From NCBI GenBank assembly GCA_015698045.1, contig BLAL01000178.1, forward strand, positions 310,001 through 374,000: DNA of 64,000 nt, in the 5' to 3' direction. A program made the translations under genes and the position numbers. The DNA is from Rhizophagus clarus. Lineage: Eukaryota > Glomeromycota > Glomeromycetes > Glomerales > Glomeraceae. This document shows, piece after piece, positions 10,601-24,828 of the stretch (position 1 is its first letter; every line of letters begins with the position of its first letter). Below the pieces are notes generated by a model. That model made no database searches, was not told where the DNA came from, and saw only the letters and a program-made list of their open reading frames with translations.

Positions 10601-13600
10601 TATCATTATTTACTATATACTTTTATTTTTTTTTTCTTTATTTATCATTGTAGCTTTTAGGATAGGAATTTGTCATTATTTTTAACTAATAATTTAAAAG
10701 AAAGAAGCTATTATTTATAAAAATATATAGTTTTAAATTTAGAAGATATAATTTTAGATAATTTGCTATTAAGAATAATAAATGGATTATCTTTTACTAT
10801 ATTTTGTTGATTATGTCATATTTTTACCAACTTCTTTTTAATAGTCTTTAAATAATTATTACCCAATATTTAATATTTTAAAAATAGAAAGCAAATTATT
10901 TTTATTTTAAATTCTGAATAAGATTTTAAATTTAAGGTTTTTTAAAAAATAAATAAACTATTAATATTTTAAATATATTATTATTTTAAATTTTTGTTTA
11001 GTTAATTTTATTAGCCTTATATAGTAAATTTTTATTTTATTTTTTTTTGTTTTATAAAATTTTTTGAGTTAATAAATAAATATTTTTTACTTTTTTTTAA
11101 ATTATCTATTATATTTTCTTTTAGATTTTCTATTAAAAGTTTTAATTATCAAATAATAAAGTAACTTTAATATTATATTAATAATAATGAAAAAACTAAT
11201 TAGATAAAATAAATAGTTTTGTAAAATACTTTATAATGGTAAAAAAATATTTAATAATTATTTTAATTATAGGAATTTATTTATTAGTGCAGGAAAATTT
11301 TAAAAGGTACTCTAATATAATATTGGCAAATAACCTTAAAATAATCTTAAATAATTTAACCAAATGATGAATTTACTATGAAAAATATCACATGATCATG
11401 TGTAAATGATTCAAAATTATTCAAAAAAGTAAAATGATCTCAAAATTTGCTAATACTACTTTAATAAATAGTTGTATATTTTTAATACCTTTTTTTTTGA
11501 CATTAAAAATATACAAAACATTTATTTGGTAAAAACAGAATTACAAAAATAGCTTTTAACCAACATGAGTACTTCCAGTTATAGAGCCAGTTTGAATATC
11601 TGCCAATATATATTTTTAATATTAGAAAAAAAAAATAAATAATTTAAATAATAAAAAAACTATTAAAAAAAAAAAGGAATTTGAGATAATTTTTTTTGAT
11701 TAATAAATATATTTTTATAACTTATTATAATAAAATATAGCAAATATTTTAAAAAATTAATAAAAAAAAGTTATGAAAAGTTATTAAATATATTATTAGC
11801 AATCTACTTATTTTATAACCAATAAAATTAATTGATTATATGATTGAATTAATGTTAAATTTTAACTAAATGATTTTAAATTATTGTTTTTTATAATATA
11901 TATTAATTTAAATTATTGTAAAAAAAAAAAATTTTTGCAGTATCAATTCTATTAGGTTCAATCTGATTTAAAAGATAATTACAGTTAATTTCTAATTAAT
12001 TCAGTAGAGATTGATCTTACTTTATTGTTCATATGTATTTTATATACAGTATATATTGAAATGATTGTGTTTTATTTTTTTTTGTAATTCAATTATAATT
12101 TCTTTTGTTTAAATAAAATTAAAATCCAAATTATAAATCATAAATCTCCTATATTATAATAATTTAATACATATTAACCTTCAAATGATAGAAAATTCTT
12201 TTTTTATTAAATTAAATTTCAATCAAAATAGTTAAATTTACAATGATTTATAAAGTATATATATAGTTTTAACATTTACTTATTATTATGAATTTATTTC
12301 ATAAAGTTGATTTCTTATGAGCCGTAATAAATTGCATTATAATTATAGAAATTTAATTTTTTTGCAAAGTGGTAAATGCAATTAATAAGTTTATTAGTTG
12401 TATACAGAAAGATGTCTCATCCTAAAGTAATTATAATTAATGGAATATCTGCTAGATGAAGCACCGCTGAATGGTAAAACTGGCACGTATTATTTTAACT
12501 CCAAATTCTACGTCAATCAATGGTAATGAATTCGTATTGATATTGTAAGAATCTAACTTGCATTATTGGAGAAAAACAAATCCATATATCGACGTTACCA
12601 AAATCCCATTGACCGACGTCATAAAATAACGAATAAATATTTATACATATGATCAACTTTTATCGCCACGTGCTATTCAAATAATATGTAATTTTAATTT
12701 CTTTTACGTAATTTGACAAATAGAATTAGAAAGTTTATGAGTCGTATTACTCGTATCAGTGGTATCATTAGTCAAATTCTTTATAAATGGATATTACAAT
12801 ATTTACGCGATGTTTATTTCTAATTACAAAAAGTTTTTTTGCGGTTTAGCCAATAAAAAATTCACATAATCGTCAGGAAAAATGTTTGAAAATGTTTATC
12901 ATTATTAATTATTATATTATTTTATGAAAGTCTAATTATTTATTTATTTATTTATTTTGTTTCGAAGAAGCTTTTTATTTTTCCTTCTATTGCATTATTT
13001 CTATCACATCATTCTATTGCATCATTTCCATTGCATCATTTCCACTGCATATTCTAATACTATTCTATTGTATCTTCTTAATCTTCTTACTGTTTCCTAC
13101 TGGATAAATAAACCGAAACAAAATACCACGAGTAACATTCATATGGTAATCAAACATATTTTTTCAGAATTAAGAATTTTTTTTTTTTTCCTTTGTTTAC
13201 TATTTATACATTACCAAAATAGACCAATAGAAATCTTTCTGCTTTTTTTTTTTCCTTTTCGGTTAAAAAAAGGAGTTCATTTTAATACAAAGAAAAATCA
13301 TTGGAGTTTTTTTTTTTTTTTTGGAGTTTATATTGGAACAAATTATAATTGAATATGTTTTATTTTATTTAATTTCATTGGTTTCTTATTTAATTTTCAA
13401 TTTACATTTTTTTTTTTTTTTTTTTTTTTTGATATACCGTTTTTTTTTTTTAAGTTTAAAATGTATAATATAATATAATAATAATAATATTTTTTATATA
13501 ACAGATATTTTGTTTTGAAACATTAATTTAAAAAAAATTAAAAACATTTTTTACATTTTTGGACAATGAAAAAAAAAAAAACTAGAATCACGTGCCAAAA

Positions 13601-14687
13601 TCATTTAATTATGGAAAGTTGCACGTTACACTGAGGTATTTTTTCAACACTTTTTCTCAAACACGAGGTAAAAAGAAAATATTGAACAAATAAGTAAAAA
13701 AGACCATGAGAAATTTAACATGAGGAATTTAGCACGAGATTACTTTTATACAAATCACGAGTGCAAGTCATGAGAATAATTTTGCCACGAGGCAAAAATG
13801 CGATCGGAATAATCTCGATCAACGATTGTTCCGATAAATCGGGATGGCGTTATTTATTATTATTCGTTACTCGGAAATCTCGGGATTACAAGATAAACCG
13901 CGAAGGATATTCCCAATATGTTTCACTTGTAAAAAAACGGTATTTGAATAACAAAAACAATAATGCAGTTCAATCTTTTTAGTAAAAAAAAAAAAAATTT
14001 TCGATCCATCAAAAAAAGATTATATTATTTAGAACATTTTAGATTAGATTATTTTTTGACGCCCAAAATAAAAATAAATGTGTTGTATAATAAAAGTTTA
14101 GTTAGTTTTTTAATTTCTCACACAAGACCCGGAGGACTCCGAAATATTACTTCCGGAACTCTTACTAATTTGTACTAGTATCGTAATACAGCATCGGTAT
14201 TTTTATTCACATCGTGACATTTGTCAAATCAAAAAAAAAGGCAACAATTCTTTTTTTGTTTGTTTATTAAAGTTATTACAAAAAAAAAAAATTGTTCAAG
14301 ATTTCACGCGGACAGTTGATAAATATTTAATATTTTATAAATGATTTTCAGAATAATAATTAACATTCAAACAGATGAATGAGAGAATTTTGATCATAAG
14401 GTCACGCGCATATCCGTGCGCAGCAAATTCTGCTTAGCCACTCGGAACATGTATTAGGAAAAGAAAATTCTAGGTATAATGAATATACTTACAAAAGGGA
14501 ATTCAATTCCGATATAAAAAAATCTTCATATGATCCGAAAAATTTTTGATGATGAAATAAATCTATTTTTTTGATGAAATACGTATTTGTTTTTATTAAG
14601 GGGGGCGAAGGAAGCTTATTTAATATATTTTGTCATCAATCTACGAGAATTTGATACGTAATTAGGTAATTTAAAAGAATTTATTAT

Positions 14688-14784
14688 ATATATATAATAT
14701 ATAAATATATAAATATATAAATATATATATATATGTATATACACTGTGTGTATATATATATATATACATATATTTATATATATT
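14688..14784. repeat. AT/GT dinucleotide palindrome
   Basis: A run of TA dinucleotides turns through ATATACACTGTGTGTATATA at about 14738 into a second TA run. The whole 95-bp stretch could fold on itself as a cruciform or hairpin. Confidence 0.7.
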
Positions 14785-16172
14785 GTATTTCTTTATTTAG
14801 ATAATTAATTTTACGGAGGTTCTTCTTTGATACATGAGTTCCTGACAATCAAATAAAAAAAAGATTTTATTGTATCGGATTTATTTGAAAGGTTTTAAGT
14901 TTTAACTCCTGTAGATGAATAATCTTTATGTCTCAATGTTTACATGAAAAGGGAACGAATAATATGAGAACAAGAGTGAATGTATAATAACGAGTATAAT
15001 ATAATATGTATACATAATTTACATATTAATTAATATATAATAATTATTATATTTATCAGTAATTCATTGTATGTATATCATATGATATACGTATAAATTA
15101 TATAACAATATTTTATACGCTCTTTTTTAAAACTTTTTACTTTCTTTGTAATTTAAATCAAAATACTGTAAATAGTTTTACGCGCGTTCACATGAATTCA
15201 ATGTTTTCTTTGATAATAGACTTTCTTTCTTTTTATTAGGTCACGTATAATAAAATGAAATTAATCCATTAACCTAAAATCTATAATTACAGTGTCCCCT
15301 ATAAAAGGAAATTAAGAATAAATATCCTTATGTTAATAAAATATTTTGAATAGACACTGAGTGAGAACTGAGTCAAATAACAAATTTGGTAAAGTCAGTA
15401 ATTTTGAAATCCACAATACAAAGACAGTGCCACACTCGTGACTACAATAAAAGGTAATTATTTATCACTCATATGATTACTGATAAAACCTTCTTATCAG
15501 TCCACATTAAAAATAGATTTTGTAATCAGATGATTTAAAACCCGTGATCAAGAGATAATAATCATATGAAAGGTGCCATTCGGTTTAATCCGAAATTATA
15601 CAATTTTTTCTCATTTCGTTCCCCGCTTTATTCTTTTATTCTTACAATCTTTACCTCAAACATACAAAATTGTTCTTCTCCTTAACCAGTCACTTGATCA
15701 TACGATAAAACATTTCGAGACATGTCATGGCTTAGACCTTCTTTCAATTTTTAAACAGGTTTTCTACGGATGATTAAATCCATTTGGATTAATTAATTTC
15801 TTGACCTCGAAAATCGATTAAAATATGTTAAATAACCAACCACAAATCCACTTATCCACACGTTATACTTATCCGCAACAATTTGTTTTCTAATTTTGTT
15901 TGAAAAAAATTTTTTTTTTTATAGTTTTTTTTTTATCTACAGCAAATCAAATCAATGAGAAATCTAGATTTTTTTTCCCCAAAAAGTTTCCAATTCTTTG
16001 GTACAAAATTTTCACAAGGTAAAGCCTCAAATTTTATTTATCGATTTCAAGTACATATATAGAATTTGACTTTTCGCGGGGGCGTGCGATTACTGCGTTA
16101 ATTTTCAATATTTGTACTATTTGTCGTAAATTATTATTTGTGAAAAAAAAAAAACCTGAATTGGTACAAGTT

Positions 16173-16206
<34 letters not shown>

Positions 16207-16699
16207 AAAAAAAAAATGATTTGTTTGATATCATTTGATAAATAAATAAAATATTGCTCAGGGTAAAGTCCCCGCGAGAAAAAATCATTTCTGTAAATAA
16301 AATAAATAAAATGCATTTTAATTTTTTTTATTGTTCGAAATTGGTTGAAAGAACGCAGTAAATTTATTATTATTAAGGAAATTTTTCGCTTGACATTTAA
16401 AAAATTCTGGGATAAACAAACCAAATTAAGAACTCAAAATCAAGTCTTCTGCATGTTATAAATCCTATGGAAATGATGGAAATGATGGAAATGTAACAAA
16501 AACGGTCATATTTTATTAGTAATATCCGAAATTTCGTGTGGCGTTATCGGTATCATTACCTAAAAGGTCATTTTTGACAATACAATATAAAAATTTTTTT
16601 TATAGAAAAAAAAAACAATGAAGAATGTATATATAACTTTTTTTTTTTTTAACGAAATTTGTATTAGTTTTAAAAAAAAGAAATTTTCACGAGTATGGA

Positions 16700-16790
16700 T
16701 AATTATTATTTCTTATCAATATAATTATTATCAATATCAATATTATCAATATTATCAATATTATCAATATATCAGTATATCAACTGACTG
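16700..16790 (+). repeat. Tandem TATTATCAA repeat
   Basis: Five to six copies of a 9- to 12-bp unit on TATCAATAT follow each other, ending in TATCAGTATATCAACTGACTGA. An ATT trinucleotide run lies further left at 16184-16206. Confidence 0.7.
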
Positions 16791-18564
16791 ATAAGATAAT
16801 AAAAATATGGCTTGAAGGGACAATGAGTTTTTGATGTTGTTATTTTTTTTTATTTACCGTAAAAATACTATTACAATTGCTTTGAGAAATATGATTTATA
16901 CTATAAATAGATTAAAAGGTATTAAATATGTTTAATATGTTTAATATGTTTAATAATCTCCAGGTTTCATATTATTGAACAAGAAGGGGTTTTTGAATAA
17001 CTTTGTTATTCTTTCCTTAAAGAATGAATGTGAAAAAAGATTACATAACAATAATAAATTTTTGACGCATGGAAAAAATATATATAAATTTTTTTTTTTT
17101 TTTTCAAAGTTTTTTTTTTTTTTTTTTTTTTTATTCCCTCCTTTTATATACCCTTTTTATAATATTATTTTTATTTTTCTCTTTTCTCTTTTTTTTTTTT
17201 CAAAGCACATGACCCGAATGAGTAACCCTTTATTATTTTACCTAATTTTGATGAATTATAACGTAATAAAAAAAGTAACCACGAAAAAGAAATGAGATTC
17301 TCTTTTTATTCTTATTTAACGAAATAACAAATTTCAACGGACCATTCATGATATAATATCTCCGTAATCAAGTCAGCAGGTACAGTATAAAAAGATACCA
17401 TTTACAACATTTTACAAGCAAATCATCTTTTTCAAAATTTGTTACACTAGCATGTTTGTGATGATTTTTCAGTGAAAATCCTTTATAAATTGTAAGAGTC
17501 ATGTGAGGTTGTGTCCGAGATAATGTTTAAATATTTACCAAACCTTTTTTGTTCATATTTTGACTCTGGAAAATCTTCATTTTTTTGTTTCACTAAATAT
17601 AAATAGAATGTCAAAAGTCAATGCTCAACAAAAATTTATGTTGTACGAAATCTGTGAAGGGTTGAAGGATGATATGATTGATTAACAAAAGGTTAACTCT
17701 ACCATATAAAATCTTTTGTATAATTTTCAGATGAAAATTGTTCAATTATGATACCAATAATATCTGTGATATTGCTAGAATAATTTACCTTCCGATCCTC
17801 CTCAAATCTATGCAGGTCAATAAAAACATGGTGATACGGGCAAACTATTGCCACTATATATTTTGAAAAATAAAATGCCAGTATCAGCCGGTTAAAGTTT
17901 TAACAATATTGACAAAAAAAAAAAAAAAAAAGGAAAGAAAGAAAGAAAGAAAAAAAATTTTTAATTTGTTCTCGTTGGTAACTTTCCTTTTTTAAATACG
18001 GTTAACCTGAACACACTTTATATTTTTGCTTCTTTATTTGTTACAAAATTTAACAAAATGAAAGACCAATCAACAAATTTCTTCACTGAACCTTATTTAA
18101 ATACTAGTTCCGCACGTGACTACCCAAAAAAATTTTATATATGAAAATTTTAATTCTCCTTTTTTGTTGGGAAAAACTTGTTAAATTGCGGGTATTTGCG
18201 CTATTTGATAATTTTAAAATAATTATTGTTTTCATTGTGTTTGAAGTTGTGTTTGAGAATGAGTGTGAAGAGTGTGAGGCTTTAATATACTTTGTATACT
18301 TTACTTAAAAAAAATTAGTTTTAATTTTTTTAAGTAATTATTTATTTATTAATTAATAATGATAATAATATTTTTAACTGTTAAAGAAATTAATACATTT
18401 TTATTACATACATACATGAAATATATACATATATATATACATATATATATAATTAATATTGCCTTATTTAAATCTGTAAAAAGGAATTAATAATTCGAAT
18501 ACTTTTTTTGCGTTATCATTCGTAATTTTCGTAATTTTTATCATTTAAGTAATTTTGCATCATT

Positions 18565-18760
18565 GTACATTATTTGTAAGTTAATTGTATGCTATTTTGT
18601 ATTTATTGTATGCTATTGTAAGTTTATTGTATGCTATATCATATTTACATTTTATGTTGATTATATGCTATTTTATGTTTATTGTATGCCACATTTTGTT
18701 GATTATATGCTATTTTATGTTTATTGTATATACTTGTATATACTGTATGTATTGTAAAAT
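18565..18760 (+). repeat. Imperfect tandem repeat on TATGCTATTTTATGTTTATTG
   Basis: About six to eight copies of a 22- to 25-bp unit (TGTATGCTATTTTGTATTTA, then GATTATATGCTATTTTATG) are arranged in tandem, partly as 44-bp pairs. The open frame through it reads as a Tyr/Cys/Leu-rich periodic peptide and is unlikely to be a gene. Confidence 0.7.
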
Positions 18761-19149
18761 AATTTACCCCTCATTAATTAAAAAATCGGAATTACTGTAT
18801 GTAATTTTCCCCCCCTCATTTAAAATCGGTTAATTTAATTAAGTAATCAAGATGGGGATATATAAACCCGAAATAATTCAATAATGAACAACTTATTTTT
18901 TTCTTTAAACAAGTTAGAAAAAAAAAAAAAAAAATTAAAAATTACAATAATAAAAATTTAATAATTTTAAATATATTAAGAAAAAAAAAAAGGTTACTTT
19001 GTGATTACTATGATTGTAACACATAACTCATATGATAAGGCTTCGTTTGAATTGAATATTCATTTCGTATCGTGTAACTATTTCAATGTACTTACAAAAA
19101 AAATTAACATGTGTGTAAATAAAATAATGCCTGATAAGAGGATGGGCTG

Positions 19150-19180
<31 letters not shown>

Positions 19181-19373
19181 AATTAAAAAAACGTGTAAAA
19201 TAATCATAATGTAAAATGTATGAATATACATTGTTCTTTTTTTTTTTTTTTTTTCATAAAGAAATGATTTTTCTTTATGAAAATGAATGCATTCGGAGAA
19301 CAATAATATTCAAATTTTATGAATTGTTAAAAAGTTTGACGGATAATTTTATTCTGGGGCATTGGATACCCAC

Positions 19374-19430
19374 CTTGAGTACATACTGTAACTTTGGGCA
19401 CATACTGTAACTTGAGCACGTACTGTGACA
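19374..19430 (+). repeat. Three short direct repeats (CACATACTGTAACTT)
   Basis: GAGTACATACTGTAACTT, GGGCACATACTGTAACTT and GAGCACGTACTGTGAC follow each other at 18- to 21-bp spacing, just before a 23-base A-run. They could be protein binding sites or a small tandem duplication. Confidence 0.55.
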
Positions 19431-22400
19431 AAAAAAAAAAAAAAAAAAAAAGGTACGTTAATTTTCCGTAATTGTGCAATTGTTGAATTGAGTTTATTTC
19501 TCCATTATGAAATACATGCGCGTAATTTCTCCGTGTTTAATTTTTATCGGATCAAGAAAAAAAAAAAAAAAAAAAAAAAAATTTTTTTGATGGATTGATG
19601 GATTATTTAGATGATGTAAGGGGAATTCGTTTTTTTTTTTTCTGTTTAATAACAATTTCTTCATAGTTCACGCCTAATAAATTTATATGTATGTTTAATG
19701 CCTAATAAAAACTTGTGATAAAACAAATATAAAACAAATAATTGGGCGAAAAAAAAAAAGATAAACTAAATAAAATGTTTCGAAAATTTACCCAAAATGC
19801 GCTCAGAATTCCGATCCAATAAATGATACATCTATATGACCTAGTTTTTATCTTAAATTAGCCTATTTCAAATAATGATAAGATGAAAAAAAAAAAAAAA
19901 ATGGGGGAAAAGTCAGGAGGAAATCAAAATTTCCTAAACTAGCTTTCTTTTTTTCGAATCTTATTTAATCATTGGTTTATGCATAAAAAAAAAACGCCCA
20001 TGATTTCTTTTATAAAAGCTTAGTAAATCGTAAAATGGTATCGCATGTATGCATGTAACTTGTAGTTCATTTCTCAAAGAAAAATTTTCCGGATTTTTTG
20101 TTAAAGTAATTTTTAATTTCTCAAAATAAACATTAAAAAATCAAAAATTTTTTTAAAAATCTAAAAATATTTTAGTTCGAAATTTATGCATGATAAACCG
20201 TTTTTTTTTTTTTCAAAGGTCGAGAACTCCCATCGGCCAATCACTAAAAATTCTATTACCTAACCATATCGCAATACTTGTATCATAAATTCAACAATTT
20301 TTGACAGATTACTATATTTATATAAATACGGTAAATAAAAATAACTTTCTATAATAAATTTTATTTCAGGCAATTCATTTAATACTTTTTTGGTCTTATC
20401 ATACCTTTTTTTTTAATAATAAAAAAAAAAAATGATAAGATATTTTTAATATTTTGAACACCAAATAACGCTAAATATTTTGTTACACGACATGGTTTTT
20501 TTTTAACTGTTGTGCGTTTGTGATTTTGACCCAGATTTTTTAAGTGATACAATAATAAATTTTTTTTTTTTTTTTTTAATAAATTAAAGTTTAATCATTA
20601 TAAATTTAAAATTCAAGAATTTAATTAAGTCATATTAATTTTGATTTTCTATATTTTCTATACGAAAAGAATCCCTGAGATTAAGATTGATCTTTTTTCG
20701 TAAAAATAAAAAGAAAAGTTTGGCGTAAAATGTCATACTTTTGATATACGAGTATCATAACAAGATTTTTTAAGATAATCATTAATTTAGGTTTTTAGGT
20801 TTAGGTATTTTCGGCTGCGGTAAATGGTATGTGACAAATAAAAGATGATTGGCGGAAATTATAATGATTAAGTTAAAAGTCATACAAACATACCAAAGTC
20901 ATACAAAAAACGTGTTTTGTCAAATTTATGTAAAGTATCACATACGTTACGATTTTTTATATGCAAGTGTCATGTTGTCATGTAACTAATTTTCGAGGCA
21001 CGAGATCGCCATGTGACATCATAAATGCACAACAAAAATGAAACTGGTTTGTTTTTTTCGGACCTTTGCAATTGTTCTTTTTTCGGTTCTTTACTCGGAC
21101 TTTTTTTTTTATCATATGAAAAATTTTAACATTCCCTGATACACATGATCAAAGATTTCGTTACAAGTTTTTAAAATTATATAAATTTTTTATATTTAGT
21201 AATTTGTAATCTTTTATTATGAAACTTTTTCCTTGATGATTACTAATTAATGAACGATACTAATTAAAAAAGGGCGATAAACCAAATACGAATCACAAGA
21301 GAGTATCTTCGATTTATTATTATTATTAAACTTTGTTTCGTTAATTTGTTCTTTGTTCTTTTTAAAATAATTGTAACCGAACTTGTTTTACTATTTTAGT
21401 AGAATATTGTCCTTTTTGTACTTTGTTTATGGTTTCTCAAAATACTATATTTATATATAATAGGTTCGGCTAACAAATTCTGGATCGATCAAGTAAAAAA
21501 AACCACTCAAAAGGTAATGGTTAAAAATCTTTATAATCAGCTGATCGAATCCACTAAACTAAAAATTTACAAACTAAATTAAAGGTTTTAACGTTAATCA
21601 GTTAAACATAAACCAAAAACAATTTAAAATTTCTGAATTTGGAATTGGGAAGGATTTCATTTTTTTTTTTTTCCATACCTGGTTTTTTTCCCCACTCGGA
21701 TTCTAGATGGATCGACGACCGATCTGGCCCAATTTTAATTATTGTGTAAATTTTATTTAAATTATATTTCGTGATAATTTCGTGACTTTCCTGAGAAATT
21801 CTTTTTTAAAATAAATAAAATAATAAAAATAATGATAATAATAATGATCATAATAATTAATTAATTAAAAATTATTAAATTATTAAAATTTAAAAATTTC
21901 TATGATTTTCTTTGGACATTTCCCCGATGTAAAGATTATGAAAATCTCGTGTTCTTGTTAAATTATACGTATTGATTCGATTAATTTGGAAAATGAATAA
22001 CTTGGCAAGTCTTTGCTGGAATGTTGAGTTTGTTCAAATGACATTCAAGTGACAATTAGTGACATATTAAATTACCTTATTTATTATTAATGACGACTAA
22101 TCTTTTTCGTATGACACGGTCAAATGATACAAAATTATACATTTTGGAGAGAGTTAAGTTTTAAGGGTATCATTATTTTTTGGAATTTTTTGTATATCCT
22201 TACTCATATTTATCCTATTAACTACTCCGCAATTTTCCCTTTTAAAAAAAAGCGGAGATTAAAGTGGTTTTTTATCTTTTTTTTGACAATAACACGTCAT
22301 TATAAAGATTGAAGAGAAAGACACAATGCGTTATAATACATATAATATTATTATACTATTAATATAATACATACAGTATATACTATTAATACGTTATACG

Positions 22401-23199
22401 TATCAAATACGTTCCTTTTTTTTTTTTTTTTTTTACGTTACGCCATTACAAATTCCTTTTTTAAAATATTTATTTATTTATTTATTTTTAAAATTAGAAA
22501 GTTTTATGTCCTTTATCTTCTTTTCAAAAATCTATATATATGGTATATATTGTAACATATTTTGTTATAATGTAAATGATATGTATGTAACGATGCGATG
22601 TATAAATAAATAAATGAAAATTTTTTTTTTTTTTTATTTTATTTTTATTATTAGGAACCATGTTTTATTAAAAAAAGAATTCAAGAAGAAAAGAAAATTA
22701 TAAAATACAATAAATAAATAAGTAAAGTAAGCAAATAATAATAATAAAAAAAAAATTTTTTTTTTTTTTTTTTTTTTCTTGTTCACTTTTTTTAATAAAA
22801 AAAAATTTTTTTTTTTTTCCTTTTTGTTATTATCTTTTTTATTTTTTTTTTTTTTTTTTTTTTTTTTTCTTTTTATTTTTTCTTTTTTTGCTCGTTACAA
22901 TTATTTATAATAAGAAAAGAAGAGGAAAAAAAAAATTTTAATCCATTCTCTTTTTTTTTTTGATTGGTCAGAGCATTATTATATATAAAAAAAAACCGGT
23001 TTTTTTATTAAAAAAAAAAAATTTTTTTATTTTTATTTTACCATTGAATTAATGAATATATAAAAAAAAAAATTTTTTTTTTTTTTTTTTTGAAAATCAA
23101 TTATAACAATGAAACTGTAACAATATATATATATATATTATTTTACCCGCATTTTTTAGTTTTTTTTAGATAAAGATACGAAGTATATAATAAATATGT

Positions 23200-23230
<31 letters not shown>

Positions 23231-23734
23231 GTACACATATTAAAAGTTTCAAAAGTTCAAAGAGTTTATAAGTAATTTTTTAAATGATTGATAAGTGTAA
23301 AACTTATTTATTTATTTTTTTTTTTTTGTTGATTAACTTTTTTGATATCTACGAAATCAAGAACTTTCACAATCAAAAGTAATCCACATGATCACTAATA
23401 AAAAAAAAAATTTTTTTTTTTTATATACGTTACATAAAAAGAATACTTAGTCATGAGGCATACTTTTCTTCTATACTGTGTTGCATTAAAAATAAATAAA
23501 TAAATCAAAAGTAATTTCATTCGAAAACAACAAAAATATGTTGTTTATCTAAAAATTTTAAATATAAATACTTTCAAATGAACTCCATTTTTTCAAATAT
23601 TATCCGTTTCTATTAAAAAAAAAAAAAACTACTATTCAAAAAACTTTTTTTACTTTTGTAAATTTTTTTTTAAAACTTTGTAAAAACTTTTTTTTCTTTT
23701 CTTTTCATTTCAAACAATCGAAAGATATTAAAAA

Positions 23735-24828
23735 ATGACTTGTATTTATGAAGTTGAAAATACTAAGGAAAACACTTCTTGTGATGTCACCACAGAATAC
23801 AAACCACTTCCAAATTCTGTCACAGGTAAATAAAATAAATATGTTTTTCAAATGTTTCTTTCTTCTCTTTTACTCAAATTTTAATTATTATTATTATATA
23901 ATTAAAAAGGTTTCATAGCTGAAAGTATGTGTGGTATCCTTGATACCCATCAACCACCAAGATGTTATAATTGGGATTTCGTCCCATTACCAGAATTGGT
24001 ATTGTTCGTTGAAAAGGTGACCACAAAAGCAAAGGTTGACGTACAAACCGCGATTGCTGCTTTGATTCTTGTTGGTCGTTTCAAGGAAGGGTTACCAAAG
24101 AATGCTTATGGTGAATATGGTACGATTCATGATTTTTTTTTTTTTTTTTTTATAAAACAAATGTTCTTTTTTTTTTGTGGCGTCCGTGGCGTATCTTAGA
24201 ATATATGAAAAAGTTCACGTGTCCACCTTATCTACTGCGGTGACATATAGCCTAAACCACGCCACAAACTAAACTATATTCACGTTCGAACCTATTTCTT
24301 ACCAAAAGTCTACTTTTAACTTTTATAGGTACGACACATAAAATCTTCTTATCATCATTATTAGTTGCATCAAAAGAATTCATGACCAAATCACAAGAGG
24401 AAGAAGATGAAGGATCATATTTCTGTAATCCTCCCGCATGTTGTTCAACAGAAGAATTATCATCGAATCCACATTTAATGGACGATTCACGTTCAACTTA
24501 TTCAGATCAAGGTTCAGATTATGATCATTCACAACAATTTTTATCAACCACACCATTATCGACAACTTCATCCATGTTATCAGATGATGATGTTCATGAA
24601 ATCATGGCAACTACACCACATCGTCATTGTTATAATAATTATAAAAATCAACGTAATTCCATAATTAATGAAAGATTAGCAGAAGTTTCAGGAATTTATT
24701 CCGTACAAGAAGTGAATCAAATGGAAAGAGAATTTTTAAAATATTTAGGACGTCATAATAATTGGGTATCCGATAAAGATATACGCGAATTTGTTGAGAA
24801 TAATAAATACGCTTTAGGAATATGTTAA
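23735..24828 (+). CDS. Pho85-type (PCL family) cyclin
   Basis: Three exons fit with matching phases: 23735-23825, 23910-24119 and 24329-24828, giving 266 residues. Cyclins of this family bind and direct the Cdk Pho85/Pef1-type kinase in cell-cycle entry, polarity and nutrient signalling. The cyclin box starts around residue 50 (PLPELVLFVEKVT), continues with VQTAIAALILVGRF and the hallmark THKIFLSSLLVASKEF across the exon 2/3 junction. It ends with ERLAEVSGIYSVQEVNQMER, EFLKYLGRHNNWV and the helix up to the stop. VNQMEREFL is the typical PCL sequence (Pcl1: DVNLMERQLL). An insertion of about 85 residues rich in Ser, Thr, Asp and Gln (about 120-205) splits the box between helices 3 and 4. It is encoded by the same exon and likely a disordered loop. 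The gene stands alone in a gene-poor stretch. Confidence 0.85.

Larger units (their letters stand above)
10601..23734. other. Gene-poor region with many homopolymers and microsatellites
   Basis: Thirteen kilobases without a gene I can support. From about 12.4 kb the sequence changes from decayed repeat DNA to less AT-extreme, unique-looking non-coding DNA with A/T homopolymers of 10-25 bases, typical of introns and promoters elsewhere in the window. A somewhat GC-richer patch at 13590-13980 contains a 73-codon open frame with no recognised domain. At 22620-23100 many A-runs are followed directly by T-runs, each a short palindrome. The last kilobases are presumably upstream regulatory DNA of the cyclin gene. 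Confidence 0.5.

Noticed and set aside
13761-13982. 73-codon frame in a GC-richer patch
   Set aside because: No domain, no splice signals or poly(A) context; the patch may be regulatory.
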